64,000 bases of DNA from Diatrype stigma (taxonomy: Eukaryota; Ascomycota; Sordariomycetes; Xylariales; Diatrypaceae). Under the pieces are notes generated by a model that was given only the letters and a program-made list of their open reading frames with translations, ran no database searches and was not told where the DNA came from. The DNA lies in the NCBI GenBank assembly GCA_022225965.2, contig JAKJXP020000017.1, positions 1 to 64,000 on the forward strand. Reading direction: 5' to 3'. The position numbers were made by a program, and so were the translations under genes. Shown here piece by piece: positions 49,540 through 59,265 of this stretch; position 1 is the stretch's first letter; each line of letters opens with the position of its first letter.

Positions 49540-51459
49540 ATGAGGTCCGTATTGAGGTTGCGCAGGAATCTTCCATCTTCTTGGCTTGGACACCATAACA
49601 TCTACAGAGCCGCCAGTACAAACCAGGAAGCAAACACATGGAAGAACCGGAATGAGCTGGCCCCACGGGTCGCCGTCGAGGGATGCGTAAGTTTTCTTCC
49701 GGGCAATATGGGCCTTACCCCGGTTGACCTGATATACATACTCTGACTCGCACAAACGCAAATCTAGGGCCATGGCACGCTTGACGCTATCTACTCCACG
49801 GTAGCTAAGAGAGCAGCTGGTAGCGGTGGTGGTGATGTCGATCTGCTTATCATATGCGGCGATTTCCAAGCTACTCGCAACGCAGCCGACCTTACCCTCA
49901 TGGCCGTGCCACCCAAGCATCGCATACTAGGTGACTTCCCAGCCTATTATAGCGGCCAGAAGAAGGCCCCTTACCTGACTCTGTTCATTGGCGGTAACCA
50001 CGAGGCCCCTTCATACCTGGCCGAGCTGTACTACGGCGGCTGGGTTGCCCCTAACATGTATTATCTTGGCCCCGCGAACGTGCTGCGCTTCGGCCCGCTG
50101 CGGATCGCCGGCCTAAGCGGCATCTGGAAAGACCACGACTACCACAAACCGCACCACGAGCGCCTACCCTTCAGCCGGCGCGATGTCAAGAGCTTCTACA
50201 GCCAGCGCGAGATTGACGTGCGGAAACTACTGCTCCTGCGCGAGCAGGTTGACATCGGCTTAAGCCACGACTGGCCCCAGGACATCGTGCGGCACGGCGA
50301 CTTGCCGGCGCTGTTGCAAGAGAAGCCTTGGTTCGGAAAGGAAAGTCAGGACGGCAGGCTGGGGAGCCCGGCCGCGAAGTATGTCATGGATCGGCTAAGG
50401 CCCGCGCATTGGTTTTCTGCGCATCTGCATTGCAGGTATCCCGCCGTTAAGGTCTACGAGGGCTTGGAGGAACCGTTGGCGGTTACGGAAGACCCGCGTC
50501 TGGCTGACATCTCGCAGCAAGGGCTAAAGGAATCCAGTGCTAACCCTGACGAGATTGATAAGGATGAGTCGGATATATACGATACAGAAGATGATGCTGG
50601 CAATGAAGAGCCGAAGGGGGCTCATGTTACGGAACAGGGACAGGAGACAACTGAAAACGATCCAAAACCACAACACCCACCTACATCCTCCGACCTAGAC
50701 CAAGACCAAGACCGAAAGCCGAGGTCGGCCCCGGGCCAGCCGGTCCCTCCCACCATCGCCAATACGAAAACGCAGTTTCTCGCGCTCGACAAGTGCCTGC
50801 CCCGCCGGAAATGTATCGAACTAATCACCGTGGTCCCCTTGGATACAGAGAACCTGTCCCGCTACCCCCCTTTGCCCTCCTCGCCGCCCAAGAACTCCGG
50901 CGGCGGGCGGCCGCGATTCCAGCTCTCGTACGACCCGGAGTGGCTTGCGATTCAGCGAGCATTCGCGCCGACACTCGAGGTTGGGAGCGAGAACGCGGAA
51001 TCACCGCCGCCGCCGGACCTCGGCGAGGCCGCGTACCGGGAGCTCGTGGATCGCGAGCGCGCTTGGGTCGACGAGCACGTGGTGCGCGCGGGCAAGCTGG
51101 TGGTGCCGGCCAACTTCACCCACACAGCGCCGCCGCACCGCCCAGGCCGGGATCCTGCCATCGTCGATTACCAGCCCGAGGAGTACACGAACCCCCAGAC
51201 AACGGCTTTCTGCCGGCTGCTTGGCGTCAAGGACCACTGGGACGCGAGCGCCGAGGAGAGGGCGAAGCGGAAGGCCAGGGGCCCGCTGGGCCCGCCGGTG
51301 ATATTTAGCGATCACGGGGACGGATATAGGGGTGGAAGTAAAAGTGGCGGAGGGAAAGAATTGAAGAGGGCAAAGGGCAGAAAGGGAGGAAAGGGAGGAA
51401 AGAAAGGAAAGGGAGGAAAGAAAGGAAAAGAAGGAAAAGAGAGCAATAATGAGTTTTAA
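49540..51459 (+). CDS. DBR1: RNA lariat debranching enzyme (DBR1)
   Basis: Nuclear metallophosphoesterase that hydrolyses the 2',5' bond of excised intron lariats. Two exons, 49540-49686 and 49768-51459, separated by an 81-bp intron (GTAAGT donor, CTGAC branch, CTAG acceptor); splicing joins VAVEGC to GHGTLDAIY, restoring the family's N-terminal motif. Metal and catalytic motifs are all present: GHG (residue 51), CGDFQ (D81), GGNHE (126-127), LSHDWP (216) and SAHLH (268/270). A DBR1 C-terminal domain follows (FLALDKCLPRRKC ... LSYDPEWLAIQRAF). The linker is acidic and the C-tail is Gly/Lys-rich. Predicted length is 612 residues. The start is uncertain: the in-frame ATG at 49,540 gives about 43 residues before VAVEGC, more than usual, so a further upstream exon or a different start is possible. 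A plain open frame from 49,900 would wrongly drop the first two motifs. Confidence 0.93.
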
Positions 51460-52392
51460 ATAAAAATAAAGGCTCTTAAAAAAGAGTAATTAAAATAAGC
51501 AAGTAATACGTACTTTTAATAAATCGGGTTTATTATATTAAGTTTTCTTATTAAAATATACGTTAATTAAAAATAAATTTAATACGGCTTTTACGATTAA
51601 TATATATATTATATATTCTTATAAGTTAAGCATTTTAAGTAAAGATTTTATAAAATGCTTTTTTAAAAAAGCCTTAGCCTTAGCTACGTTTTAAATAAGT
51701 TCGAATTATGGTTTTAAATAATGAAAAAACATTTTAAGTTTCGGCATAATTAATTTATTAACGTCTTTTTTTATTCGGAATTATATAAAACTTTAAATAG
51801 CTTTATAATATTAAGATTTTATAAAATAAGAGATTTACTTATTATAAGAATTATTAATTTCTTTTAAAAAACGTATTAATTAAGTATTTATATTATCGAT
51901 ATTAATATATTTATATTATATTATAATATAATTCTTATTAGGTTTTATAAACGTAAACGTTAATTATAACGTATTATAATATAATAGTTAAAAAAGTTAA
52001 ATAATTCTTTATATAAACGTATTTATGTTTTACTTAAAAAAGAATTAAAGGGATTTAAATAAACCTTTATAATTATAGTTTTATTATTATATTAACTCTT
52101 AATATATTCTTATTAATAAGTATTTAATATAAATCGTTTTATAATAAAAGCAAATATTAATATTATTACTTATAAACTTTTAATATTAATCTTAAAAAAG
52201 AATACGTTATTATATATTTAAATAAAGTTAAATTTAAAAGAATTAATAAAAAGTAATGAAATAAACTTATATATATCATTTTATATAAGAAATGGTTATA
52301 ACCGAAATAATGGCAAAACTATATAGCAATACTACATAAGATAACCGTAAAGTATTACTACTTAAAACGCAATCTTTAATTTTATTAAATAT
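51460..52392. other. AT-rich island between two stop codons
   Basis: A 0.93-kb block of RIP-like DNA begins right after the DBR1 TAA and ends within a few bases of the stop of the convergent dehydrogenase gene. No frame, terminal repeat or match to other elements in the window was found. It probably derives from a repeat inserted between two 3' ends. Transcription terminators of both genes must lie inside it. Confidence 0.6.
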
Positions 52393-53727
52393 TCAGCGTC
52401 CCCATACCTTCGCCACCAAAGCACTCGGGACCTTCTCGACGCCCGGCAGAGCATGCTGCAAAGCCAACTGTATGAGGTTGAGTGCCTGTGTCCCGAGATA
52501 CAATGGTACCTTCAGACGCTGGGCTTCCTCAACCGCCTTCTGAAGCTGCTGCCCGAATGCACCAAGCCCCTCGGCGTCTGTGGCCAGGTCCTGCCCGCGA
52601 TAAAGCTTTACTATCTCCGGTCCGACAGTCTGCAATACGGTGCTCCCGCCAGCAGCATTAATGCACAGATTGAGCACCTGATCCAGGTCCAGGTCGCACT
52701 TCTTAGCAAAGGCCAATGACTCAGCAGCCGAGCATAGGTTGATTCCCTTCTGCAACGCCACCACCAGGTTCAATTTCTCCTCGTCGCTTTCCGTCTGTCC
52801 TTGCACGTTACCGACGTGGTCCTTGCCCTCCGTATACACCCTAATCATCCCGCTGTCGTCATCGGGCCCATAGCCGCGCCCTAGGCCGGCGAAGAACACT
52901 TGCTCGGCGGTGCTCGTCATGGGTGTTGGGAAGCCGTACCGCATGGCCTCATTCGTGATGATGCCGGCATCCTTCAATATGATCGTGAGCGCGCTAGCAA
53001 TAGGTTTGAACTCTGGCGCCGTCAGCATGCGCGGCAGCCGATGCTCCAGCATCCACGCCCAGCCGTCCGACTTCAGCACAGCCTGGCTCGCGGCGGGCAG
53101 GTCCAACCCCAACCGCGCGGCGAAGCCCATAGCCTCGCTCGCGCCCAGGATCTGGTTTGCCGCGAGCACCTGGTGCACCATCTTCATGTTGCTGCCGGCG
53201 CCGATCCCGCCCTGCACGATGTACAGCTTCTGCTCGTCGGAAAGTTCCCGTAAGAGGAACTGCCCCTTTTCTATCGCGGCATCGGGCGCCCCGGCCATGA
53301 TGGATAGCGTGCCCTCAGCCGCACGCGTTGCACCGCCTGATACAGGCGCGTCGATGAGCAATATGTCGCCCCTTCCGCGCTCCACGAGCTGTTTTGCTAA
53401 GCTCTGCACATAGGCGCAAGGCACCGTGGAACAGAGCAGAAGAGTGGCACCCTTGGGCAAAGCTGGGAGAGCCGGGTCTTGTCCGTCGAGGAGGACCGCC
53501 TGAGCTTGTTGCGCGGTGGCGACCATGCAGACGCAGTAGTCCTTGTTCCCGACGGCCGCGGCTGGTGTTGAAGCCGTGAGACCGCCCGCAGCTTGGAACC
53601 GGTCCAGTGTCGGCTGCCAGACGTCGAAGCCGGTTACGCTGTACCCCTGTTTGACCAGGTGCGTAGCCATCCCGAAGCCCATGGCTCCGAGGCCAATAAA
53701 AGATACGGAAGGCTTTGACGACGCCAT
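52393..53727 (-). CDS. HIBADH/L-threonate-dehydrogenase-like NAD(P)-dependent oxidoreductase
   Basis: Intronless, 444 residues. A beta-hydroxyacid dehydrogenase: Rossmann motif GLGAMG (12-17), substrate-loop motif DAPVSGG (126-132), catalytic lysine region GAGSNMKMVHQ (K182) and an all-helical NAD-binding C-terminal domain to about residue 290. The extra ~140 residues (from about 318) look like a second copy of that helical domain (LNLVVALQKGINLCSAAES...). The usual family length is about 300. The best-known relatives with this extension are the N-terminal modules of large plant/fungal fusions with a DUF1537 kinase and a class II aldolase; bacterial LtnD oxidises L-threonate. It is divergent from the aldolase, 843 bp apart, so co-regulation is likely. 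The substrate is inferred to be a C4 sugar acid or related hydroxyacid; 3-hydroxyisobutyrate cannot be excluded. Confidence 0.85.
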   Translation of the reverse strand: MASSKPSVSFIGLGAMGFGMATHLVKQGYSVTGFDVWQPTLDRFQAAGGLTASTPAAAVGNKDYCVCMVATAQQAQAVLLDGQDPALPALPKGATLLLCSTVPCAYVQSLAKQLVERGRGDILLIDAPVSGGATRAAEGTLSIMAGAPDAAIEKGQFLLRELSDEQKLYIVQGGIGAGSNMKMVHQVLAANQILGASEAMGFAARLGLDLPAASQAVLKSDGWAWMLEHRLPRMLTAPEFKPIASALTIILKDAGIITNEAMRYGFPTPMTSTAEQVFFAGLGRGYGPDDDSGMIRVYTEGKDHVGNVQGQTESDEEKLNLVVALQKGINLCSAAESLAFAKKCDLDLDQVLNLCINAAGGSTVLQTVGPEIVKLYRGQDLATDAEGLGAFGQQLQKAVEEAQRLKVPLYLGTQALNLIQLALQHALPGVEKVPSALVAKVWGR

Positions 53728-54570
53728 CTCAACGTACTTCCTAAACGACTGACGATATCTATATCGTTTGGTGCTTAGTTATTGCTTATCATGTATGTCC
53801 AGTTAGAACATATATCGTAGGTGGATATGGGTTCACGAGGATCCTGCTACTATAGTACTTTCGACGCCCTTGAACATTTACTTGACTTACAATGGCCTCT
53901 GTTAGTTGCCTCGTATGCTTCGCCCTAAGTTGCTCTCCCGTGGAGCTCCTCCGCTCCTCCCGTGCCGTAGTCCCCATATACCTTTATGTATAGTTACCGA
54001 GTGGTCCCGAATGGTTAGGCCATTTATCCGTATAGCAACCTAGTGACGTGACTATCGGTTGAACGTTTCCCGAACATAGCGATCTCGGGGGGCTTCGCCT
54101 AGTCTACATAGTAACGAATACTTACGTAGCTACCCGACCCCGCCTTCACTACGCCAACTATTACCTACCTAACTGGTATTTCGCTATTTTAGGGGAACCT
54201 AGAACACTGATCCACTTCGGCATCTCGCCGCTCGCATTGATCTCCGATGGGTGAATGTTCCCGTTACTACGTACATAGTATGTCTGCGATACTATAGTAC
54301 GATATGATGGGGCTATTACCACATGTCAGGAATCGTACCCGTCCGAGTCCCGAGTCCTTGCCTGAGACGACCTCCCACGAATCTCGGAAGCAGCCAAAAA
54401 CGTGACCTCTCCCATGGTTAGTAATTCGACGCAGTATATTTGTCAATCCAACTTGAGACCATATTCTTTACACCTTTTGAGTCTTAGCAGTCGACATCCA
54501 CTAGTCGCCGTCCCTGATTACTACGTCTAGATTCCTCCCCTGCACCTCGCCACATCCTATAACAATCAAG
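53728..54570. promoter_or_regulatory. Divergent promoter between dehydrogenase and aldolase
   Basis: 843 bp with no supported gene. It contains two copies of the perfect palindrome TACTATAGTA, each followed by C (53,848-53,857 and 54,290-54,299), and a CCCCGC word (near 54,138) that fits the fungal carbon-repressor CreA consensus. A shared divergent promoter would couple the two genes. Site functions are inference. Confidence 0.5.
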
Positions 54571-55437
54571 ATGCCTCGGCCTACGCTCGCAGAGAATCGC
54601 TCCATGGCGATTCTCAACGCGGCCCGCGATGGCGGCTACGCTGTAGCAGGAATGTGCTGCTACAACATCGAATCAATCATCGCGACGGTACGGGCCGCCG
54701 AGGCAGCCCGGTCGCCGGCCATGGTGCTTCTGTTTCCCTGGGCGATCGAGTACGCAGGGGACTCGCTCGTGCGGGCGGCGGCCGACGCGGCCCACAATGC
54801 ATCGGTGCCCATCAGCCTGCACCTGGACCACGCGCAGAAGCCGGAGCTGGTGCGGCGGGCGGCCGACATCCCCGACGGCTTCGACTCCATTATGTGCGAC
54901 ATGAGCCACTACGAAAAAGAAGAGAACCTGGCGCTGACACGGGAGCTGGTGGCGTATTGCCACGCGCGCGGCATCGCGGCCGAGGCGGAGCCGGGCCGCA
55001 TTGAGGGCGGCGAGGATGGCGTCGCGGAGACGGCCGACCTTGAGGCCGTGCTGACCACCCCGGAGCAGGCGCGCGAGTTCGTCGACACCGGCATTGAGAT
55101 GCTGGCGCCTGCCTTCGGCAACGTGCACGGCGAGTACGGACCTCGCGGCATCCAGCTCGAGTTTGACCGGCTGGAATCCATCAACAAGGCGGTCGGGGGC
55201 GAGGTGCGCTTAGTGTTGCACGGCGCCGACCCGTTCTCAGAGGAGATCTTCCAGCGGTGCATCAAGGCCGGCGTCTCCAAGGTGAACATCAATAAAGGTA
55301 TGAATAAGCACTACGCCGCGGTGCAGGAGGAGATGCGCGGCAAACCGCTCACGAGCGTCATCGAGGCCGGCACGGACAGGATGCAAAAAGCAATCGAGGA
55401 GTACATGCGACAACTCGGCAGCGCTGGGAAGGCGTAG
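54571..55437 (+). CDS. Class II ketose-bisphosphate-type aldolase
   Basis: Intronless, 288 residues, a full-length class II (zinc) aldolase of the FbaA/GatY/KbaY superfamily. Visible residues: HLDHAQ (catalytic D86, zinc H87), SIMCDMSHYEKEENL, AEAEPGRIEGGEDG, zinc H186 in NVHGEYGPRG and zinc H217 in LVLHGADP. The phosphate-binding segment normally LHGGSG reads LHGADP, and the later N-(V/I)-x-T-(D/E) segment reads NINKGMNK, so the substrate may differ from fructose-1,6-bisphosphate. The ATG has context CAAGATGCC. Its neighbours suggest a role on a C4 or similar ketose phosphate, or on a phosphorylated C4 sugar acid, releasing DHAP; this is inferred. It converges with the kinase gene. Aldolase-fold assignment is firm, substrate is not. 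Confidence 0.88.
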   Translation: MPRPTLAENRSMAILNAARDGGYAVAGMCCYNIESIIATVRAAEAARSPAMVLLFPWAIEYAGDSLVRAAADAAHNASVPISLHLDHAQKPELVRRAADIPDGFDSIMCDMSHYEKEENLALTRELVAYCHARGIAAEAEPGRIEGGEDGVAETADLEAVLTTPEQAREFVDTGIEMLAPAFGNVHGEYGPRGIQLEFDRLESINKAVGGEVRLVLHGADPFSEEIFQRCIKAGVSKVNINKGMNKHYAAVQEEMRGKPLTSVIEAGTDRMQKAIEEYMRQLGSAGKA

Positions 55438-55888
55438 TTAGTAAGCAGGGAAAGTTGCACATAGTTATCGAATCCGTTGATAATAACGAAGTATGGAGTT
55501 AGCGACTAGACAAATACCTTCCCCCTAAAAACCTGTCACATATCGCATCAAGACCGTATAGATATCACATAGCTCATATTGAATAATACACCCATAACCA
55601 GTGCACTTCATGGGAACATTCTATTGAAACCTTCATCGCCAAATTTTGGCATTGGGTAATAACCCGAACCGATGAACCGATGAACCGATGACCAACCCGT
55701 GTACCAACCCACGCACCAAAACCCATGTGGCGCTCCTCCACGGTGCAGCCTCTGAAATAGTCTGAAAGGAGCATTACGAAGACACTCGACAGACAGATAG
55801 CATACAAAAATGGGAGTCAAACATCTACATCTGCATCCAAACCCACGTGCACGGTACGTAATCTGTAGATAAGGCAGGCATTCCTCCA
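55438..55888. terminator. Convergent 3' region between aldolase and kinase
   Basis: 450 bp holding the 3' ends of two convergent genes. It includes a short direct repeat (CCGATGAACCGATGAACCGATGACC at 55,668-55,692). No supported frame; exact poly(A) sites cannot be read. Confidence 0.35.
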
Positions 55889-57670
55889 TCACAACCCCTG
55901 CAACAGCCCCTTGATAGCAACCATAGCACCCCACGCTCCCGGGTCAGGGGGGAGCTCCTTATCCGAGTCCGCACCGGTCCCCACATAAGTGGCTCGACCC
56001 AGCCTAGGCTTCATCCGCTTCGTCGCCTCAGCGCCATCGATAGCCGCCTTGAGCCCGCCCTCGAAGCCGCCCGAAGCGATTCCCTGGGCGAACGGAATCA
56101 GGGTGTCCACCACGGTCCTGTCGCCCACCTTGGCCGGCGTGTACCTGCGCAGGTTCTCCAGCGACGCGTTGATGGCGTGGGCCCACAGCTTCGGGACCCC
56201 GCCCTCGCTCTTCGCCAGGGCGACATTGTCCTCGAGCGCTGTCCGCATCGCTACGAAGAAGATGCCGAGGACGCCCCCGAGGGTACCGCCCATCTTGCCC
56301 TCGAGGATCTCCTCGACTTCTTGGAGCACCGCCACGGTGGAGCCGCGCTTGGCGAGGCCCTCGTCGATAGCCGCCAGCAGGCAGTTCGCGCCCGTGCGCA
56401 GCGTCTCGCCGCAGTCGCCATCGCCCATGACGGTGTCCCAGCGCGTGAGGTCGGGCTCGGCAGCGACGAGGGCGGTGCACGCATCGCGCACCATTCTCTC
56501 CAGCTTCTCGGGGGCGACCTTGATGTCGCGGGCGTCGTCGACGGGCTCGCGCGGCAACGCGGGCTCCTGCACGATCTGCTCGCGCCGGGGCCGGCGGTTG
56601 CGCGACTGCAGCCCCGTCATAGACTCCCATTGCGTATTCGTCTTAGCGTCGAAGAAGTTCTTGATGTCCTCGGCGCTGTAGGCGGGGCAGTTGCGCGCCG
56701 TGGCGGTCACGTTGGCGATGGAGACGGAGAATGCGGGCGCGTTGAGCGACGTCTCGAGGAACCCGGACGCGATGCGCACCGGCACCATGCCGCCCCAATT
56801 GGCATCGAGCTGCTCCAGCAGCTCGTCCAGCAGCGCGCCCATCTCCAGGTGCGACATGCCGCCGAAGTTGCTGAGGAGTAGGATGGTCTCGTCGCCGGGC
56901 GCGAAGTGCACGTACCCGCGCTCGGGGTCTGTCTCGTCCAGCAGGTACTGCAGAAGCTGCTTGACGAGGTCCTGCGGGCTCGGCGTCGGCGATAGCTTCT
57001 TGTATCCCGGCTCGTTGTGCGGGCCGGTGCCGATCATCATCTCGTCGGCGCCGAGTGTCGCGTGCTCGGCCCGCCCCGGCACATGGCAGTGGTCGAGCGT
57101 TGCCGCGATCGACACGATCTGCTGCGAGAACGCCACCCCGAGGTCATATACCTGGTCGAGCGAACCGCCGGCGCCGGCCGCGCCGCCCAGCACCTTCAAC
57201 ACGCCTTGCTGGCCCGCCAGGCCGCGCCGCCCGACTAGGCTACCCTTCTTGCCAAGCGACACGTCATCGCCGCATATGATCATCCGGCACTTGTGCCCCC
57301 GCGCGTTGGCCTTCTCGTTGGCGAGCCCGAAGTGCAGGCAGTCGCCTGTGTAGTTGGTGATGACTAGGATGGCGCCTGCCTTCGAGGGCACGGACTCGAT
57401 GCTAGAGAGGATTTGTTTCGTACTGGGTGATGCGAAGATGTCACCTTGGACGGATGCGGCAAGCAAGTTCTCGCCGACGTAGCCGGACCAGGCGGGTTCG
57501 TGGCCCGAGCCGCCTCCGCTGATGATCGAGACCTTGGATGGGTCGTGGAGTGTGTCGAACACCACTCGGTTGGACTCGTCTAAGCCGAGAGAAGGGTTGT
57601 AGGCGATAATACCCCGAAGACATTTGTCGACTAGCCCCTCAGAGGACTTGAACAGATGTCTTTCTGACAT
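55889..57670 (-). CDS. Dihydroxyacetone-kinase-family kinase, probable L-erythrulose kinase
   Basis: Intronless, 593 residues, the full two-domain ATP-dependent DAK. DhaK domain (1-340): GGGSGHEPAWSGYVG (52-66, H57), NYTGD (D110), GDDVSLGKKGSLVGRRGLAG and the segment GPHNEPG (H218) at the place of the substrate-binding histidine. DhaL nucleotide domain (about 385-593): MGDGDCG (415-421), GGTLGGVLG and GTGADSDKE-PDPGA. A 40-residue basic linker joins them. The residue after EPA, usually His in glycolytic DAKs, is Trp. Families with this layout phosphorylate dihydroxyacetone or, in Yarrowia EYK1 and bacterial LerK, L-erythrulose at C1. Adjacency to TIM-like and RpiB-like genes favours L-erythrulose. 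It is divergent from the RpiB-like gene. Confidence 0.9.
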   Translation of the reverse strand: MSERHLFKSSEGLVDKCLRGIIAYNPSLGLDESNRVVFDTLHDPSKVSIISGGGSGHEPAWSGYVGENLLAASVQGDIFASPSTKQILSSIESVPSKAGAILVITNYTGDCLHFGLANEKANARGHKCRMIICGDDVSLGKKGSLVGRRGLAGQQGVLKVLGGAAGAGGSLDQVYDLGVAFSQQIVSIAATLDHCHVPGRAEHATLGADEMMIGTGPHNEPGYKKLSPTPSPQDLVKQLLQYLLDETDPERGYVHFAPGDETILLLSNFGGMSHLEMGALLDELLEQLDANWGGMVPVRIASGFLETSLNAPAFSVSIANVTATARNCPAYSAEDIKNFFDAKTNTQWESMTGLQSRNRRPRREQIVQEPALPREPVDDARDIKVAPEKLERMVRDACTALVAAEPDLTRWDTVMGDGDCGETLRTGANCLLAAIDEGLAKRGSTVAVLQEVEEILEGKMGGTLGGVLGIFFVAMRTALEDNVALAKSEGGVPKLWAHAINASLENLRRYTPAKVGDRTVVDTLIPFAQGIASGGFEGGLKAAIDGAEATKRMKPRLGRATYVGTGADSDKELPPDPGAWGAMVAIKGLLQGL

Positions 57671-58670
57671 GATGCAATCTTGTATACGAGGGAGAGCAGA
57701 GAGAAAGGGAAAGGGGATAGGGCGTAAAGGGAAGCAAATCGATTTGCGTCTGGTTATGAACAGGTAGGCTCTTGAGTTGATATGCTCTGAGTTAGTATAG
57801 TGAAAGTTAGGAGCTATACCCGGAGTGTGGTGTGCTTTCGCTCCTCTTCAAAGTGCTGGTGTTGCTGGACGATTTATCAAGTGGTGAGGGATCTCACGAT
57901 GTGTGCATGTAGCTAGCTACCCAGGACGATATGGTGTGCACGTAATGCCTAGGTGACTAACTCGGGAAGCCTCAAGGGGAGAGAGAACACGCGTACGGGC
58001 CAGAGAACCGGGGGGATCGCCGACGGTGAGCCTCAACACATCGTCTTCGCTAAGATACCGCAGATTCTAGGCGCGAGAAATACGGATCCGGCAGCGCTCT
58101 AAGAGAATTGTTCTGCTCACGAGACTCAACAACTCGATTCTCGGAGTGCGCTATCGAGCATGGTCATCACTCACACCCATGTACATCCATGTCCCGCCCA
58201 TGCTATAGCAGCTCGGAAAGTTCGACAGCCCCGCTTCCCCATTGCATAGACCCGGCTCGGCTCCTCCACCGACCAGTGGGCTTTTTGAGTTACAATACCG
58301 TCTATAGGATCGGGGACATTGCGGGAGGGGGGGAAGGGAAAGTTACAAGCAGGCTTGGAAGCAAGGAGAAGTGGAGTACCTGGTGTAGCTGGTACACGAT
58401 ATTAACCCTGGGATACCCGATCCGGTAATCCGACAACGTTTTATACTCTACACGTGTACAAGCCAGAGACCTCCGGCATGATGCAATGAACGCCTATATC
58501 GGTTAAGATTTTTTGTTCTTCTTTTCTTTTTATGGTCCATAGGTATTTGTTGGTATTAGGATCGTGAAAGGTTTGCTCGTTTCGAAGCGAGCTTCCAGGT
58601 TTTCCCGTTTCATCCTTCCCATCGAGTCGAGAAACCGAAGAGCACCTACTCACTCACCCACATACCCACG
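57671..58670. promoter_or_regulatory. Divergent promoter between kinase and RpiB-like gene
   Basis: 1.0 kb with no supported gene; the 106-codon frame at 58,108-58,428 has no coding features. It contains a CCGGGG word (near 58,007) matching the CreA consensus, a pyrimidine-rich stretch before the kinase start on its own strand and a C/A-rich leader before the RpiB-like ATG. Shared control of both genes is inferred from the geometry. Confidence 0.45.
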
Positions 58671-59265
58671 ATGTCTGCACCCAAGTGGAAGATTGCCATG
58701 GCTTGCGATGTGAGTCTCATCCGAAGTAGAGCATGCCGCACAGAGACAGACACGTCATACAGACACAGACACAGATACAGATACTTGAAAACAGTTGCTA
58801 ATTTGTAACTTCCCCGGGTTTTCTTATTCCCAGGATGCTGGAGTCAGCTACAAGAACAAAATTAAGGCAGACTTCGAAGCAGACCCCCGCGTCGAGTCCG
58901 TCACGGACGTTGGAAGTCTATCGTCAGACGACAAGACACCATACCCTCTCCGCGCAGCAGATGCGGCGAGGTTAGTGGCTGAAGGCAAGTGCGACAGGGC
59001 GCTGCTCATCTGCGGCACGGGCCTTGGCGTCGCCATCTCGGCCAACAAGATCAAGGGAGTGCGCGCGGTGACGGCGCATGACAGCTTCTCGGTCGAGCGA
59101 GCCGTCCTTAGCAATAATGCTCAGGTGTTGTGTATGGGCGAGAGAGTGATCGGGTTGGAGCTTGCCCGCAGACTAGCCAAAGAGTGGCTGGGTTACGTCT
59201 TCGATACCCAGAGTGCAAGTGCAGCCAAGGTAGATGCGATTACGGCGTTGGAGAAAGAATTATAA
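58671..59265 (+). CDS. RpiB/LacAB-family sugar-phosphate isomerase, probable D-erythrulose-4-phosphate isomerase
   Basis: Two exons, 58671-58709 and 58834-59265, with a 124-bp intron (GTGAGT donor, TGCTAAT branch, CCCAG acceptor) splitting the signature MACD|DAGVSYK; 156 residues, normal family length. The RpiB core is clear: [21 protein letters not shown] with the catalytic Cys73, AHDSF (H95) and [16 protein letters not shown]. The N-terminal S-D-H-A-G motif reads C-D-D-A-G, so the phosphate-contacting His is Asp. RpiB relatives EryI (Brucella) and EYI2 (Yarrowia) turn D-erythrulose-4-P into D-erythrose-4-P; true ribose-5-P isomerase activity remains possible. Without the intron the open frame begins falsely at 58,795 inside intron sequence. 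Confidence 0.9.

Noticed and set aside
49534..49920. 128-codon minus-strand frame over the DBR1 5' end
   Set aside because: It overlaps the DBR1 exons and intron antisense; DBR1 motifs are on the plus strand and the antisense frame has no domain.
56028..57353. Long frames antisense or frame-shifted to the kinase gene
   Set aside because: GC-rich third positions of the kinase keep other frames open; none has recognisable motifs.
58795..58833. Start codon at 58,795 as the beginning of the RpiB-like protein
   Set aside because: The first 13 codons are the end of an intron (TGCTAAT branch, CCCAG acceptor); the real start at 58,671 restores the MACDDAG motif.
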